From positions 3,968,001 to 4,032,000 of the forward strand of contig NZ_CP085840.1 in NCBI RefSeq assembly GCF_020715685.1: a DNA stretch of 64,000 bases. Direction: 5' to 3'. The position numbers and the translations under genes were made by a program. The notes beneath the pieces were generated by a model that searched no databases, was not told the origin of the DNA, and worked only from the letters and a program-made list of their open reading frames with translations. This document shows, in pieces, positions 16,961-25,867 of the stretch; position 1 is the first letter of the stretch, and every line of letters starts with the position of its first letter. This DNA is from Dermatobacter hominis. GTDB lineage: Bacteria > Actinomycetota > Acidimicrobiia > Acidimicrobiales > Microtrichaceae.

Positions 16961-18099
16961 CGCTCGATGACCGTCGCCGACGCCATGCCGCCGGCGGCGC
17001 ACATCGCGACCGCGCCGAACGTGGCGTCGGTGCGGTCGAGCTCGTTCAGCATGGTGACGATCATCCGGGCACCGGTGCAGCCGATCGGGTGGCCGAGCGA
17101 GCAGCCCGAGCCGTTCACGTTGACGCGGTCCGCGTCCAGGCCGAGCGTCTTCACCGCGGCGACGGTCACCGACGCGAAGGCCTCGTTGATCTCCCACGAG
17201 TCGATGTCGCCGATCGAGACGCCGGCCTTGTCGAGCGCCTTGGGGATGGCGATGGACGGGGCGATGCCGGTCTCGGCCGGCGTCAGCGAGGCCGAGGCCC
17301 AGCCCCGGATGCGGGCGAGCGGGGTCAGCCCGTGGGCGGCCGCGTAGTCGCTCGACACCAGCACCAGCGCGGCGGCCGCGTCGTTGAGGCCCGACGAGTT
17401 GCCGGCCGTCGTGGTCGCGCCCTCGTCGTCGGGGTTGAGGAGCGGGAGCGACGCGAGCTTCTCGAGGGTGGAGGTGCGCCGCGGGTGCTCGTCGACCTCG
17501 AACAGCGAGCCGTCGGCCAGCTCGACCGGGACGATCTCATTCTTGAAGCGGCCCTCGTCGATCGCCCGCACGGCGTTCATGTGCGAGCGGTAGGCCCACT
17601 CGTCGGCCTCGGTGCGGCTGACGCCGGCGAGGCGGGCGGCGTTGTCGCCGACGCCCTTGGCGGTGTTGAACGGCGGCGCGTCGGGCGTCTCGAGGTTGGC
17701 GGCGGGCAGCCACGGCGCGCCGAACTTCGACGTGGCCGGCGCGGTCGACATCGACTCGACGCCGCCGGCGGCGCCGACGTCGATCATGCCGGCCGCGATG
17801 TTCGCGGCGATCCACTGGGTGCCGGCCATGCCCGAGGCGCACCAGCGCTGGGTGGCCACGGCGGGGACGTTCGTCAGGCCGAGCTGGTTCGCCGCGTAGC
17901 GGCCGACGTTGCCGCCGCCCTGCATGGACTCGCCGAAGCCGATGTCCTCGAAGTCGCCGGCCGGGAGCCCGGAACGCTCCACGGCGGCGCCCAGCGCGAC
18001 CTCGGCGAGGGTGTTCGCGTCGACCCCGGCGAGCGAGCCCTTGTACGCGGTGGCGATGGGCGTGCGGGCGGCGCTGACGATGACGATGTCGGTGGGCAC
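16954..18099 (-). CDS. Thiolase family protein (acetyl-CoA C-acyltransferase)
   Basis: This 381-residue protein is a thiolase, which cleaves 3-ketoacyl-CoA or condenses two acyl-CoAs. The nucleophile Cys87 lies in RWCASGMAG, NEAFA is present near residue 300, and the C-terminal GHPIGCTGARM and CAAGGMASA carry the catalytic His and second Cys. The GTG at 18099 begins the conserved VIVSAARTPI strand with GGGAG upstream; a start at 18270 would read through the operator. A CTGAC-N5-GTCAG site lies 25 nt before the start, pointing to TetR-type control of a beta-oxidation gene. Confidence 0.9.
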   Translation of the reverse strand: MPTDIVIVSAARTPIATAYKGSLAGVDANTLAEVALGAAVERSGLPAGDFEDIGFGESMQGGGNVGRYAANQLGLTNVPAVATQRWCASGMAGTQWIAANIAAGMIDVGAAGGVESMSTAPATSKFGAPWLPAANLETPDAPPFNTAKGVGDNAARLAGVSRTEADEWAYRSHMNAVRAIDEGRFKNEIVPVELADGSLFEVDEHPRRTSTLEKLASLPLLNPDDEGATTTAGNSSGLNDAAAALVLVSSDYAAAHGLTPLARIRGWASASLTPAETGIAPSIAIPKALDKAGVSIGDIDSWEINEAFASVTVAAVKTLGLDADRVNVNGSGCSLGHPIGCTGARMIVTMLNELDRTDATFGAVAMCAAGGMASATVIERV

Positions 18100-18123
18100 G
18101 ACGGTCTCCCGGTCTGATCGGAC

Positions 18124-18138
18124 CTGACGCGGCGTCAG
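18124..18138. promoter_or_regulatory. Inverted repeat operator CTGACGC-G-GCGTCAG
   Basis: Perfect 7-bp arms with a 1-nt centre, followed by ATCG. The same half-sites and the following ATCG recur at 56574-56588 before the aldehyde dehydrogenase, which suggests one shared TetR-type regulator. Confidence 0.55.
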
Positions 18139-18250
18139 ATCGGTCGGGGAATGGTGGCAGGTCCGCCGGTGCGCGTACAACGCCCCGCCCGCGGGCCGGT
18201 GCGGCACCTGGCCTGCACCCGGGTGTGACCCGCCGCTCGAACCACCTTCA

Positions 18251-18279
18251 TTGACCGTGACGGCCGGCACTGGTAGACC
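18251..18279 (+). promoter_or_regulatory. Promoter TTGACC-N17-TAGACC for the surface lipoprotein operon
   Basis: TTGACC (18251-18256) and TAGACC (18274-18279) are separated by 17 nt and lie 49 nt before the ATG at 18328. A small inverted repeat TGAAC-ggtt-GTTCA (18281-18294) covers the expected start of transcription. Confidence 0.5.
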
Positions 18280-18327
18280 TTGAACGGTTGTTCACCGCGT
18301 TTGGCTGAGCGCGGGTGGAGGGGATTG

Positions 18328-20325
18328 ATGATGGGCGTTCGGGCTGTGCGGCACCTGCTGTTGGGCGTGGTCGGGGCGGTGGCGTTGATCACCACCGCGT
18401 GCGTCACCCCACCGACGGACCCGGGGGGAGGGACGACCACCTCCACCACCACGACGCTCCCGTCGGGCGAGCCGACCGCCGTGGCCGGCGCCTCGCCGAC
18501 CGTCGGCGACGCGCCGCTGATCGTCGACTTCGAGTCGACCGGCTCCTCGCCGGGCACCGGCACGGGCCTCACCTACTCGTGGGACTTCGGTGACGGCTCA
18601 CCGGCCGACACCGGCCCGAACGCGTCGCACGTCTACGCCAACCCCGGCGTGTACATCGCCAAGCTGACGATGACGAACTCGGACGGCTCCTCCACGTCGC
18701 CGGGCATCACGATCACCGTCAACGTCGATCCGAACCCCAAGTACTACGTGCGCCCGACCGGTTCGACCGGCTCGTCCTGCGGTCCGAAGCTGAACCCCTG
18801 CTCGACGATCAACCAGGCCCTCGCCAACGCGACGGCCAACGGCATCCACGCGCTGCGGATCGCCGGCGGCTCCTACACCGAGACCGTCTCCGTGCCCTCG
18901 GCCATGGAGGTCATCGGCGGCTTCAAGCAGGACCTGTCCGACTTCGGAGCCGACCAGGTCACCACGATCTACGGCACCGGCACGACGAACCCGGTCACGT
19001 TCAACGGCGTGGCCAACTCGAGCATCAGCGGCGTGAGCGTCCAGGGCGTGAACCGGACGTCGGGCAACGCCGTCGGGGTCCTCGTGACCGGCGGCGCCAC
19101 CGGCATCGGCATCGGTGACAACGACGCGGCCACCACCACCGTGGGCGGCGGCGTCGGGCCCCAGGCGACCGGCGTGCTGGTCACCGGCGGCTCCTTCGTC
19201 AACGTCGAGAACGCCAACGTCAACAGCGGCACCCCGACCGGCGCCGGCAGCAGCGCCTACGGCGTCCGCGCCCTCGGCCTGTCGGTCGTCAACGTCACGC
19301 TGTCGACGGTCACGGCCCAGCCCGGCGTCGCCGGCACGAGCGCCTCGGCGGCCGTGCCGTCGCAGGCCGCGAGCGGCTGCGGCGGTGGCGGCGGCGGCAA
19401 CGCCTCCGGCCCGAGCAGCCCGGGTGGCGGCGGTGGCGGTGGCGGTTGCGCCACCTACTCCGGCGGCACCGGTGGCACCGGCGGCGACTACTCCGGTTCC
19501 GGGTCGGGCGGCGCGAGCGGCGGCGGTCCCGCTGCGGGCGGCGGTGGTGGCGGCGGCTGCGGCAGCCTCTTCGGCTGCGGCACGGGCGCCGGCGGCGGCA
19601 ACCCCGGTGGCGTCGGCAACGGCGGCGGCGCCGGCGGTGCGGGCAGCAACGCCATCCTCGCGAACGACCTCTACGCGCCCACCAACGGCACGGCGGGCTC
19701 CGCCGGCCAGGCCGGCAGCGGTGGCGGCGGTGGTGGCGGCGGCAAGTCCGCCAGCGCCTCCGGTGGCGGCGGCGGTGGCGGCGGCGCCGGCGGCAACGGC
19801 GGCGTGGCCGGGACGACCGGCGGCCAGTCCGGCGGCGGCTCGTTCGGCGTCTACGCCAGCAACGCCACGGTCAACCTGAGCTCGTCGGCGGTGACGTCCT
19901 CCGCCGGCGGCGCGGGCGGCAGCGGCTCGGCCGGCGGTCGGGGCGGCAACGGCGGCAACGGCGGCGACGGCGGCTCCGACTCGTGCTGCCTCGCCGGCGG
20001 CGGCGGCGGCGGTGGCGGCGGTGGTGCCGGCGGCGGCGGCGGTGGTGCCGGTGGCGGTGCGGGCGGTCCGTCGATCGCGGTGCTGCACGTCGGCGTGGGC
20101 TCGCTGTCGACGACGGCCAGCTCGCAGTCCCGCCCGGCGCTGACGGCGCAGGGCGGCGCCGGTGGTGCGGCCTCGGCCGCGGCGACCTCCGGGCTCGGCG
20201 GCTTCGGCAACGACACGGGCGGCGACGGCGGCAGCGCTGCCGTCGGCAAGGTCGGTCCGGCGGGGACCAACGGCCCCAACGGCCAGCTGTTCCGCATCTG
20301 GGACAACGGCACGACCACCAGCTGA
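18328..20325 (+). CDS. Secreted PKD / Gly-rich lipoprotein (DUF1565-like)
   Basis: This 665-residue protein has a lipoprotein signal peptide (Cys25 in ITTAC), a Thr/Ser linker, and one PKD domain (about residues 48-132) with the hallmark YSWDFGDGSP. A DUF1565-like segment starts at about 139 (YYVRPTGS, NPCSTINQAL), followed by beta-helix-like strands. From about residue 349 to 586 it is extremely glycine-rich (GGX runs) with scattered Cys pairs (GCG, SCC). It should sit on the outer face of the cell envelope, perhaps as an adhesin or matrix protein. The double-ATG start has GGAGGGG upstream. The next lipoprotein gene follows after 21 nt. Paralogues lie at 46232 and 61873. Confidence 0.75.
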   Translation: MMGVRAVRHLLLGVVGAVALITTACVTPPTDPGGGTTTSTTTTLPSGEPTAVAGASPTVGDAPLIVDFESTGSSPGTGTGLTYSWDFGDGSPADTGPNASHVYANPGVYIAKLTMTNSDGSSTSPGITITVNVDPNPKYYVRPTGSTGSSCGPKLNPCSTINQALANATANGIHALRIAGGSYTETVSVPSAMEVIGGFKQDLSDFGADQVTTIYGTGTTNPVTFNGVANSSISGVSVQGVNRTSGNAVGVLVTGGATGIGIGDNDAATTTVGGGVGPQATGVLVTGGSFVNVENANVNSGTPTGAGSSAYGVRALGLSVVNVTLSTVTAQPGVAGTSASAAVPSQAASGCGGGGGGNASGPSSPGGGGGGGGCATYSGGTGGTGGDYSGSGSGGASGGGPAAGGGGGGGCGSLFGCGTGAGGGNPGGVGNGGGAGGAGSNAILANDLYAPTNGTAGSAGQAGSGGGGGGGGKSASASGGGGGGGGAGGNGGVAGTTGGQSGGGSFGVYASNATVNLSSSAVTSSAGGAGGSGSAGGRGGNGGNGGDGGSDSCCLAGGGGGGGGGGAGGGGGGAGGGAGGPSIAVLHVGVGSLSTTASSQSRPALTAQGGAGGAASAAATSGLGGFGNDTGGDGGSAAVGKVGPAGTNGPNGQLFRIWDNGTTTS

Positions 20326-20346
20326 CCCCCCCTCGGAAGGATCCAC

Positions 20347-22374
20347 GTGACCACGATCAAGCGGCGGCTCGGCTCCGCCACCCTCGCCCTGGCGCTCATG
20401 ACCACCGTCGTGGTCGCGTGCACCCCGGGCCCCTCCACGCCGACGCCCACCACGACCCCGCAGGCCCAGCTCTGCGAGGTCTGGGACAAGGTCGAGGAGG
20501 CCCCGCCCTCCGAGACCGAGGCCGTGCTGGTCAAGGACGACGTCGTCGCCATGGCCGAGGACACCACGGTGACCGGCTCGAGCTGCACGGCGTCGAACGC
20601 CAAGATCGCGCTCGACGGCGCCACCCTCGCCGAGGGCGAGGAGGTGCTGTCGGAGCAGGGCAACGCCGCCTCGGACAAGGTCGCCGCCGTCACCGGTGAG
20701 GAGATCGCCGCCGGCGAGCCCGTGCTCGAGAACATCAGCGTGAACGCGCTGTCGGCCGAGCTCGGCATCTTCAACGGCGCCTTCGGGATCCGCCTCCGCG
20801 GCAACGTGAACATCACGCTGTCGGGGGTCACCTCGACGATCGGCTTCGTCGGCACGCTGAACGACCTCGACAACTGGTCGATCCAGCTGTCGTCGACCGG
20901 CCTCACGATCCCCGGCATGACGGTCACCCCGGTGACCTTCTCCGGCACCCTCACGGTCAGCCACGGCCAGCCGTCGCTCGACCTCACCGCGAACGCCTCG
21001 AACGTCAAGATCGGCGACGTCTCGGTCACCGGCGCCTCGATCAACCTCAAGGCCTCGCCGACCACCGGCGTGTCTGCGTCGGTCGCCGGCAACATCAAGG
21101 TCGGCCCGAGCACGGCCAACGGCACCGTCGCCGTCGTGTTCGACCGGGCCGGCGCCCTGGTCTCGGCCAAGGCCGACATCGCCGCCCACCTCGTCGGCAC
21201 GCAGGCCGGCGGCAAGAAGATCGACCTCCAGGGCCAGCTGAAGATCGACGGCAACGCGACGCAGACCGCGATCAGCTTCAGCGGCGCCGGCATCGTCGGC
21301 GACCTGCAGGTGAACCAGGCCAACGGCTCGCTCACGCTCGCGACGAACAAGGCCACCTTCGTCGGCGTCCTCGACGTGAACCAGGGTCCCAACGTCGTCC
21401 GGTTCAACGGCTCGATCGTGTGGGACGGCATCACCGCCTACACGCCGTTCCTCGAGCTCGAGGGCGCCGGCGAGATCTCCGGCACGCTCGACGACGGCTC
21501 CACCTTCGCGGTGAAGGGCTCGCTGAGCACGGTGGTCGTCGGCGGCCAGCTGCGGGCCGTCGTCACCGGCGACTTCCAGGTCGGCACGCTGAAGGCGGTC
21601 GGCTCGGCCACGGTCGAGACCAACGGCAACACCACCCGCCTCGAGGTCGACGCCGACCTGAAGGACACGGGCTTCGCCGCCGACCTGAGCGGCGTCGTCG
21701 AGATCACCGACGGCCGGGCCGAGCTCATCCAGCTCAACGCGGCGGTGACCGGCCAGGTCCACCTCGGCGACGTGACGCTGAGCGGCGCGAACCTCTCGAT
21801 CGCCAGCCGCTACGGCAGCACGCTGGACGTCGACTTCGACGGCCGCCTGGACGTCGGCAGCCGGGCCACCCTGCTCGGCTCGATCGGTGCCAGCTTCGGC
21901 CCGAACGGCACGCTGCTCCGCCTCGAGGGGCAGCTCAGCGGGTCGATGCAGCTCGACACCTGGGGCATCGTCGACTTCTCGGGCTCGGTCGTCGCCAACC
22001 CCGAGCAGGTCACGCTGACCGGCTCGGGTGGGGTCAACCTCATCAACTTCCCGCTCGGCATCCAGTTCAACGGGTCGTTCACGTCCCGCCTGGACCAGCC
22101 GAGCTGGCAGCTCAACGGCCAGGGCCGGTTCCGGATCGCCTCGATCGACGTGGCGACCGCCCGACTGAGCCTGTCGCAGGCGGCGGGCATGAAGGCCACC
22201 CGGGTGGGCTTCTACTTCACGCTGATCGGCATCCCCTTCTACTTCGAGGCCGACTTCTACCTGAAGTCGACCGGCGGCTGCGAGAAGGTCCAGCTCACCG
22301 GTGGCAGCTTCCTGATGCGCCCGCTGCTGAGCACGGTGCTCGACGACGTCGTCGGCTGCCCGGTCTACAACTGA
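20347..22374 (+). CDS. Unrecognised repetitive all-beta lipoprotein
   Basis: This 675-residue protein has a lipobox VVAC (Cys25), a Pro/Thr linker and a long body of alternating short beta-strands with Gly/Asn/Asp turns, such as ASNVKIGDVSVTGAS and LGDVTLSGANLS. I do not recognise a family. The pattern resembles elongated beta-groove or AsmA/TamB-like lipid-handling folds, or a beta-solenoid, but that is only a shape-level guess. Apart from the lipid-modified Cys it has four cysteines, two near residues 40-80 and two near the C-terminus (GGCEK, VGCPVY), probably two disulfides. The start is GTG with GGAAGGA upstream. It shares an operon with the Gly-rich lipoprotein before it. Confidence 0.7.
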   Translation: MTTIKRRLGSATLALALMTTVVVACTPGPSTPTPTTTPQAQLCEVWDKVEEAPPSETEAVLVKDDVVAMAEDTTVTGSSCTASNAKIALDGATLAEGEEVLSEQGNAASDKVAAVTGEEIAAGEPVLENISVNALSAELGIFNGAFGIRLRGNVNITLSGVTSTIGFVGTLNDLDNWSIQLSSTGLTIPGMTVTPVTFSGTLTVSHGQPSLDLTANASNVKIGDVSVTGASINLKASPTTGVSASVAGNIKVGPSTANGTVAVVFDRAGALVSAKADIAAHLVGTQAGGKKIDLQGQLKIDGNATQTAISFSGAGIVGDLQVNQANGSLTLATNKATFVGVLDVNQGPNVVRFNGSIVWDGITAYTPFLELEGAGEISGTLDDGSTFAVKGSLSTVVVGGQLRAVVTGDFQVGTLKAVGSATVETNGNTTRLEVDADLKDTGFAADLSGVVEITDGRAELIQLNAAVTGQVHLGDVTLSGANLSIASRYGSTLDVDFDGRLDVGSRATLLGSIGASFGPNGTLLRLEGQLSGSMQLDTWGIVDFSGSVVANPEQVTLTGSGGVNLINFPLGIQFNGSFTSRLDQPSWQLNGQGRFRIASIDVATARLSLSQAAGMKATRVGFYFTLIGIPFYFEADFYLKSTGGCEKVQLTGGSFLMRPLLSTVLDDVVGCPVYN

Positions 22375-22400
22375 CCGACCGCTCTCCGTCAGGACGAGAC

Positions 22401-22432
22401 GTCACGGCCCCCGGACCCCCGGGGGCCGTGAC
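22401..22432. terminator. Strong GC hairpin terminator between convergent genes
   Basis: Perfect 14-bp arms (22401-22414 and 22419-22432) around a 4-nt loop, placed 27 nt after the lipoprotein operon and 49 nt before the end of the convergent phosphoesterase gene. Confidence 0.75.
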
Positions 22433-22480
22433 GCGCCACCGGCCGGTCCGGGCCGGGTCCCGCGACCGGCGGTCGTGCGC

Positions 22481-23767
22481 TCAGACCGGGAAGCCCTGGG
22501 TCTTCGCGCTGGCGACGACCCGCTTCCAGATCGAGTCGAGCCACGTCGCGCTGCAGTCCTGCACCTGGAAGTCGGGCAGCGTCCAACGGTGCACGTCGAG
22601 GTCGGGCGTTCCGCCGAGGTCGAGCACGTCCGCCAGGTTGTTCGCCGCCGCGTCCCGCGGCGCGAGCGGCGGCAGATCCCACGACCACTCGATCATCTTG
22701 AGCACCGAGGTGTGGTCGTAGACGTCGTGGGCCACGTGGCCGCGCCGGGCGATCGGCGACGCCACGAGGCACGGCACCCGGAACCCCCGCAGCGCGCTCT
22801 GCTCGACGGCGTCGGGCGCCGTGGTCGGCACGACGTGGTCGTAGAAGCCGCCCCACTCGTCGAAGTTCACGACGAGCACCGTCCGCTCCCAGTTCGGCGA
22901 GGTCGTGACCGCCTCGTAGATCTCGTGGAGGAACTGGCAGCCGGCGCGGATGTCGGACACCGGGTGGTAGTCGGCCGACGTGCCGAACGGCGTCGGCAGC
23001 AGGAACCGCGGGTCGATGAAGCTCACGTTCGGGAGCTGACCGGCGGCGGCGTCCTGCTTGAACTGCTCGACGGTGCGCGTGATGAACAGGTGGCGCAGGC
23101 CGAGCAGCGCGGAGAACGGCGCGTCGGAGAAGTAGTACCGACCCTCCAGGCCCGCGTCGGCGAGGCGGTCCCAGATCGTCGGCAGCGTCGAGATGTCGAC
23201 GGTGTTGGTCAACCGGTCGGTCCGGCCGCAGTGCGCGAAGAACCGGTTCGGGAAGGTCGGGCCCATCGTCGCGGCGAAGTAGCGGTCGCAGACCGTCCAG
23301 GCCGGGGCGGCCTCGCCCCAGAACAGGAGCTGGTCCTGCTCGAAGTACCCGATCGGGAAGGTGTCGGGCGCGTCGAAGAGGAAGCCGTCGACGGCGCCGT
23401 CGTGGTACTGCACTCGCCCGGCGGCGTAGCTGTGCCCGGGATCGGCCATGTCGCACGCCGCGAACTCCGTCAGCTTGTGCGTGGGGTGCTCGACGCCGTC
23501 GCCATCGGCGTACGTGAGCCCGGCCTGCTCGCCGTCGGCGCCGGGGAGCCACCCGAGGAAGTGGTCGAAGGAGCGGTTCTCCATCATGACCACGACGATG
23601 TGGTCGTAGCCGGCCTCGGCCGCGTTGCCGCGGCGGACCACCGGTCCCGGCGGTGGCGCGCACCCCGCGGCGCCCGTCCCGACCGCGGCCATCCCCGCCA
23701 GCGCCGCCGAACCCTGCAGGAACCGGCGGCGGTCGATTCGCCGCGCGCCCCCGAGTGGTCGTCCCAT
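22481..23767 (-). CDS. Tat-exported phosphoesterase / phospholipase C-like lipoprotein
   Basis: This 428-residue protein has a twin-arginine signal (DRRRFLQGSAA, residues 12-22) followed by a lipobox AAGC (Cys36). The catalytic domain begins with VVMMENRSFDHFLG (about 60-72), the metal-binding motif of bacterial phospholipase C and related acid phosphatases. NFDEWGGFYDHV appears later. Such proteins cleave phosphatidylcholine, sphingomyelin or other phosphoesters outside the membrane. The ATG has AGGGGG 10-15 nt upstream, and TACCGT on the minus strand near 23817-23822 may be its -10. A phosphatase role is equally possible. Confidence 0.83.
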   Translation of the reverse strand: MGRPLGGARRIDRRRFLQGSAALAGMAAVGTGAAGCAPPPGPVVRRGNAAEAGYDHIVVVMMENRSFDHFLGWLPGADGEQAGLTYADGDGVEHPTHKLTEFAACDMADPGHSYAAGRVQYHDGAVDGFLFDAPDTFPIGYFEQDQLLFWGEAAPAWTVCDRYFAATMGPTFPNRFFAHCGRTDRLTNTVDISTLPTIWDRLADAGLEGRYYFSDAPFSALLGLRHLFITRTVEQFKQDAAAGQLPNVSFIDPRFLLPTPFGTSADYHPVSDIRAGCQFLHEIYEAVTTSPNWERTVLVVNFDEWGGFYDHVVPTTAPDAVEQSALRGFRVPCLVASPIARRGHVAHDVYDHTSVLKMIEWSWDLPPLAPRDAAANNLADVLDLGGTPDLDVHRWTLPDFQVQDCSATWLDSIWKRVVASAKTQGFPV

Positions 23768-23866
23768 CACCGTGCCCCCTGCCTGCCCCGCCCTCCCGTC
23801 GGCGGGTCGCCCGACCTGACGGTACATCCCCCCGGACCGCCGGGCCCGCCCGGAGCCGGCCGCCGG

Positions 23867-23872
23867 TAGCGT
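23867..23872 (+). promoter_or_regulatory. -10 hexamer TAGCGT for leaderless zwf
   Basis: TAGCGT lies 7 nt before the ATG at 23880 without a Shine-Dalgarno sequence. Confidence 0.5.
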
Positions 23873-23879
23873 CGGACCC

Positions 23880-25286
23880 ATGAGCGCGACCGACGCCGAT
23901 GCCCTCGTCCTGTTCGGCATGACGGGCGACCTGGCCTACAAGAAGCTCTTCCCGTCGCTGTACTCGCTGGTGGAGCAGCGCCGGCTGAACGGGCCGATCA
24001 TCGGGGTGGCGTCGTCGGACTGGACGGTCGAGGAGCTGCAGGAGCGGATCCGGAGCTCGCTCCTCGACGCCCACGTCGCGATCGACGACTCGGTGCTCGC
24101 CGACCTGTTCGGCCGGCTGTCCTACATCTCCGGCGACTACCGCGCCGACGAGACCTACGACCGCCTCAAGACGGCGCTCGGTGACGCCAGGCTGCCGGTC
24201 TGCTACCTGGCGATCCCGCCGTCGATGTTCGAGACGGTGGTCGAGGGCCTGGCCCGCGTGGGCATCACCGAGACGGCCCGGATCGTGCTCGAGAAGCCGT
24301 TCGGTCGGGACCTCGCCTCGGCCGAGGAGCTGAACCGGATCGTCCTGTCGCGGCTGCCCGAGGACCGGGTGTTCCGCATCGACCACTTCGTGGGCAAGGA
24401 GCCGGTCCTGAACCTGCTCGTGTTCCGGTTCGCCAACTCGCTCCTCGAGCCGATCTGGAACCGGAGCCACATCGCCCGCGTGGAGATCACGATGGCGGAG
24501 CAGTTCGACGTCCAGGGCCGCGGCAAGTTCTACGACACGGTCGGGGCGATGCGCGACGTGGTGCAGAACCACCTCCTGCACATGCTCTGCCTGCTGGCGA
24601 TGGAGCCGCCGGTGTCCGAGGACGCTGACGCGCTGCGCGACGAGTACACGAAGGTGCTCAAGGCCACGCGCGTCGTCGACCCGATGGGCGTGGTCCGGGG
24701 TCAGTACGAGGGCTACCTCGAGGAGACCGGGGTGGCACCGACCTCGGACACCGAGACGTTCATCGCCATGCGGCTCGAGATCGACAACTGGCGCTGGGCC
24801 GGCGTGCCGTTCCTGATCCGCACCGGGAAGTCGATGCCGCTGACCGCGACCGAGGCGGTCGTGACCCTCCGGGAGCCGCCGCGGCCGCTGTTCGCCGGAC
24901 CCGTCGACGACCCCGAGCCCAACCGCTTCCGGTTCCGTCTGGGCCCCGACTCGTTTCTGCGCATCGAGATGCAGGCCAAGGTCCCCGGCGAGCAGATGGC
25001 CAGCCGCACCGTCGACCTCGACGTGGACGAGCGCCACGCCATCGGCGGCCCGCCGGCCTACGAGCGGCTCCTGGGCGACGTCATCGAGGGCGACTCCCGG
25101 CTGTTCGCCCGCCAGGACACGGTCGAGGAGGCGTGGCGCGTCGTCGAGCCGCTGCTCCACGACCCGCCGGCGAGCGTCCGCTACCAGCCCGGCACGTGGG
25201 GCCCGCCGGCGGCGAGCGACCTCATCCCCGACGACGACGACTGGATGCCCTGCTGCGCGCCACCGGCCGAGCCGGTCCACCCCTGA
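23880..25286 (+). CDS. zwf: Glucose-6-phosphate 1-dehydrogenase
   Basis: This 468-residue protein catalyses the NADP-linked oxidation of glucose 6-phosphate to 6-phosphogluconolactone, the entry to the oxidative pentose phosphate pathway. The N-terminal nucleotide motif is [11 protein letters not shown], where GASGDL is usual. The active-site motif [12 protein letters not shown] is at about residues 165-176 and EKPFGRDL (about 139-146) is also present. No tal, pgl, opcA or gnd gene is next to it, so it stands alone, unlike the common actinobacterial cluster. The length is slightly under the usual 480-510 residues. It may be a secondary isoenzyme. Confidence 0.92.
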   Translation: MSATDADALVLFGMTGDLAYKKLFPSLYSLVEQRRLNGPIIGVASSDWTVEELQERIRSSLLDAHVAIDDSVLADLFGRLSYISGDYRADETYDRLKTALGDARLPVCYLAIPPSMFETVVEGLARVGITETARIVLEKPFGRDLASAEELNRIVLSRLPEDRVFRIDHFVGKEPVLNLLVFRFANSLLEPIWNRSHIARVEITMAEQFDVQGRGKFYDTVGAMRDVVQNHLLHMLCLLAMEPPVSEDADALRDEYTKVLKATRVVDPMGVVRGQYEGYLEETGVAPTSDTETFIAMRLEIDNWRWAGVPFLIRTGKSMPLTATEAVVTLREPPRPLFAGPVDDPEPNRFRFRLGPDSFLRIEMQAKVPGEQMASRTVDLDVDERHAIGGPPAYERLLGDVIEGDSRLFARQDTVEEAWRVVEPLLHDPPASVRYQPGTWGPPAASDLIPDDDDWMPCCAPPAEPVHP

Positions 25287-25334
25287 CCGACCCGGCGGCC
25301 GGGCCGCTCCCGCTCGACGACCGGTCGGGCGGGG

Positions 25335-25865
25335 CTACTTCTTGAGCGGCCGGAGCTGCTCGCGCAGCGCGTCGAACTGGCCGACGATCCACTCGACCAG
25401 CGGTCCCGCCTGGACCGAGTGGCCCTGCACGTACTGGTCGAGGTCGACCAGGTGGTACGTCCTGGCGTTCACCGTGTTGAGCTGGTGGTCGATCCGCACC
25501 TCGCCGGCCACCGGGATCTTGAACAGGTTCGCCAGGTCGGTCCGCCACATGGTGGCCAGGTCGTCGGGGTCGGAGACCTTGTTGCGCATCTCGGCCAGGA
25601 AGCCGATCGACGTGCGCGAGCCCATCGCCTGCGTCAGCGTCCCGGACCCGCTGCGGCGGTCGACGACGAGGTAGGCGGCCGAGAGCACGGGGTCGCCGGG
25701 GACCTTGAACCCCATCTGCTGGCGGTCGGAGTGGGCGACGATCCGGTGCGGGCGCCAGCCCCGGTGCGAGAGCCCGCGGATGATCTCGCCGCAGACGATC
25801 TCGTCCTTCGACTCGCGCAGCTCGGACTTGTGGGCGTAGTTCGCCATCGAGTTGAAGAGGCCCAT
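25335..25865 (-). CDS. Conserved hypothetical protein, second gene of GYF-domain operon
   Basis: This 176-residue protein has no family I recognise. It is a mixed alpha/beta soluble protein without a signal peptide or membrane segment. It includes a basic segment (RGLSHRGWRPHRIV) and ends in a helix rich in Leu and Lys. The ATG lies only 2 nt after the stop of the GYF-domain gene, which makes translational coupling likely and suggests the two products act together. Confidence 0.7.
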   Translation of the reverse strand: MGLFNSMANYAHKSELRESKDEIVCGEIIRGLSHRGWRPHRIVAHSDRQQMGFKVPGDPVLSAAYLVVDRRSGSGTLTQAMGSRTSIGFLAEMRNKVSDPDDLATMWRTDLANLFKIPVAGEVRIDHQLNTVNARTYHLVDLDQYVQGHSVQAGPLVEWIVGQFDALREQLRPLKK

Positions 25866-25867
25866 GG

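Noticed and set aside
19372..20085. Dense GGC/GGT repeats resembling a repeat array
   Set aside because: They are glycine codons in one open reading frame, not direct repeats with unique spacers, so this is not CRISPR.
18598..21762. A 1054-codon open frame on the minus strand
   Set aside because: It is antisense to the two lipoprotein genes, very rich in Ala/Gly/Arg, without a start context or recognisable domain. Long antisense frames are expected at this GC content.
25287..25334. Possible terminator between zwf and the GYF operon
   Set aside because: CCGACC and GGTCGG can pair, but the arms are short and the inner part folds poorly, so it was not listed.
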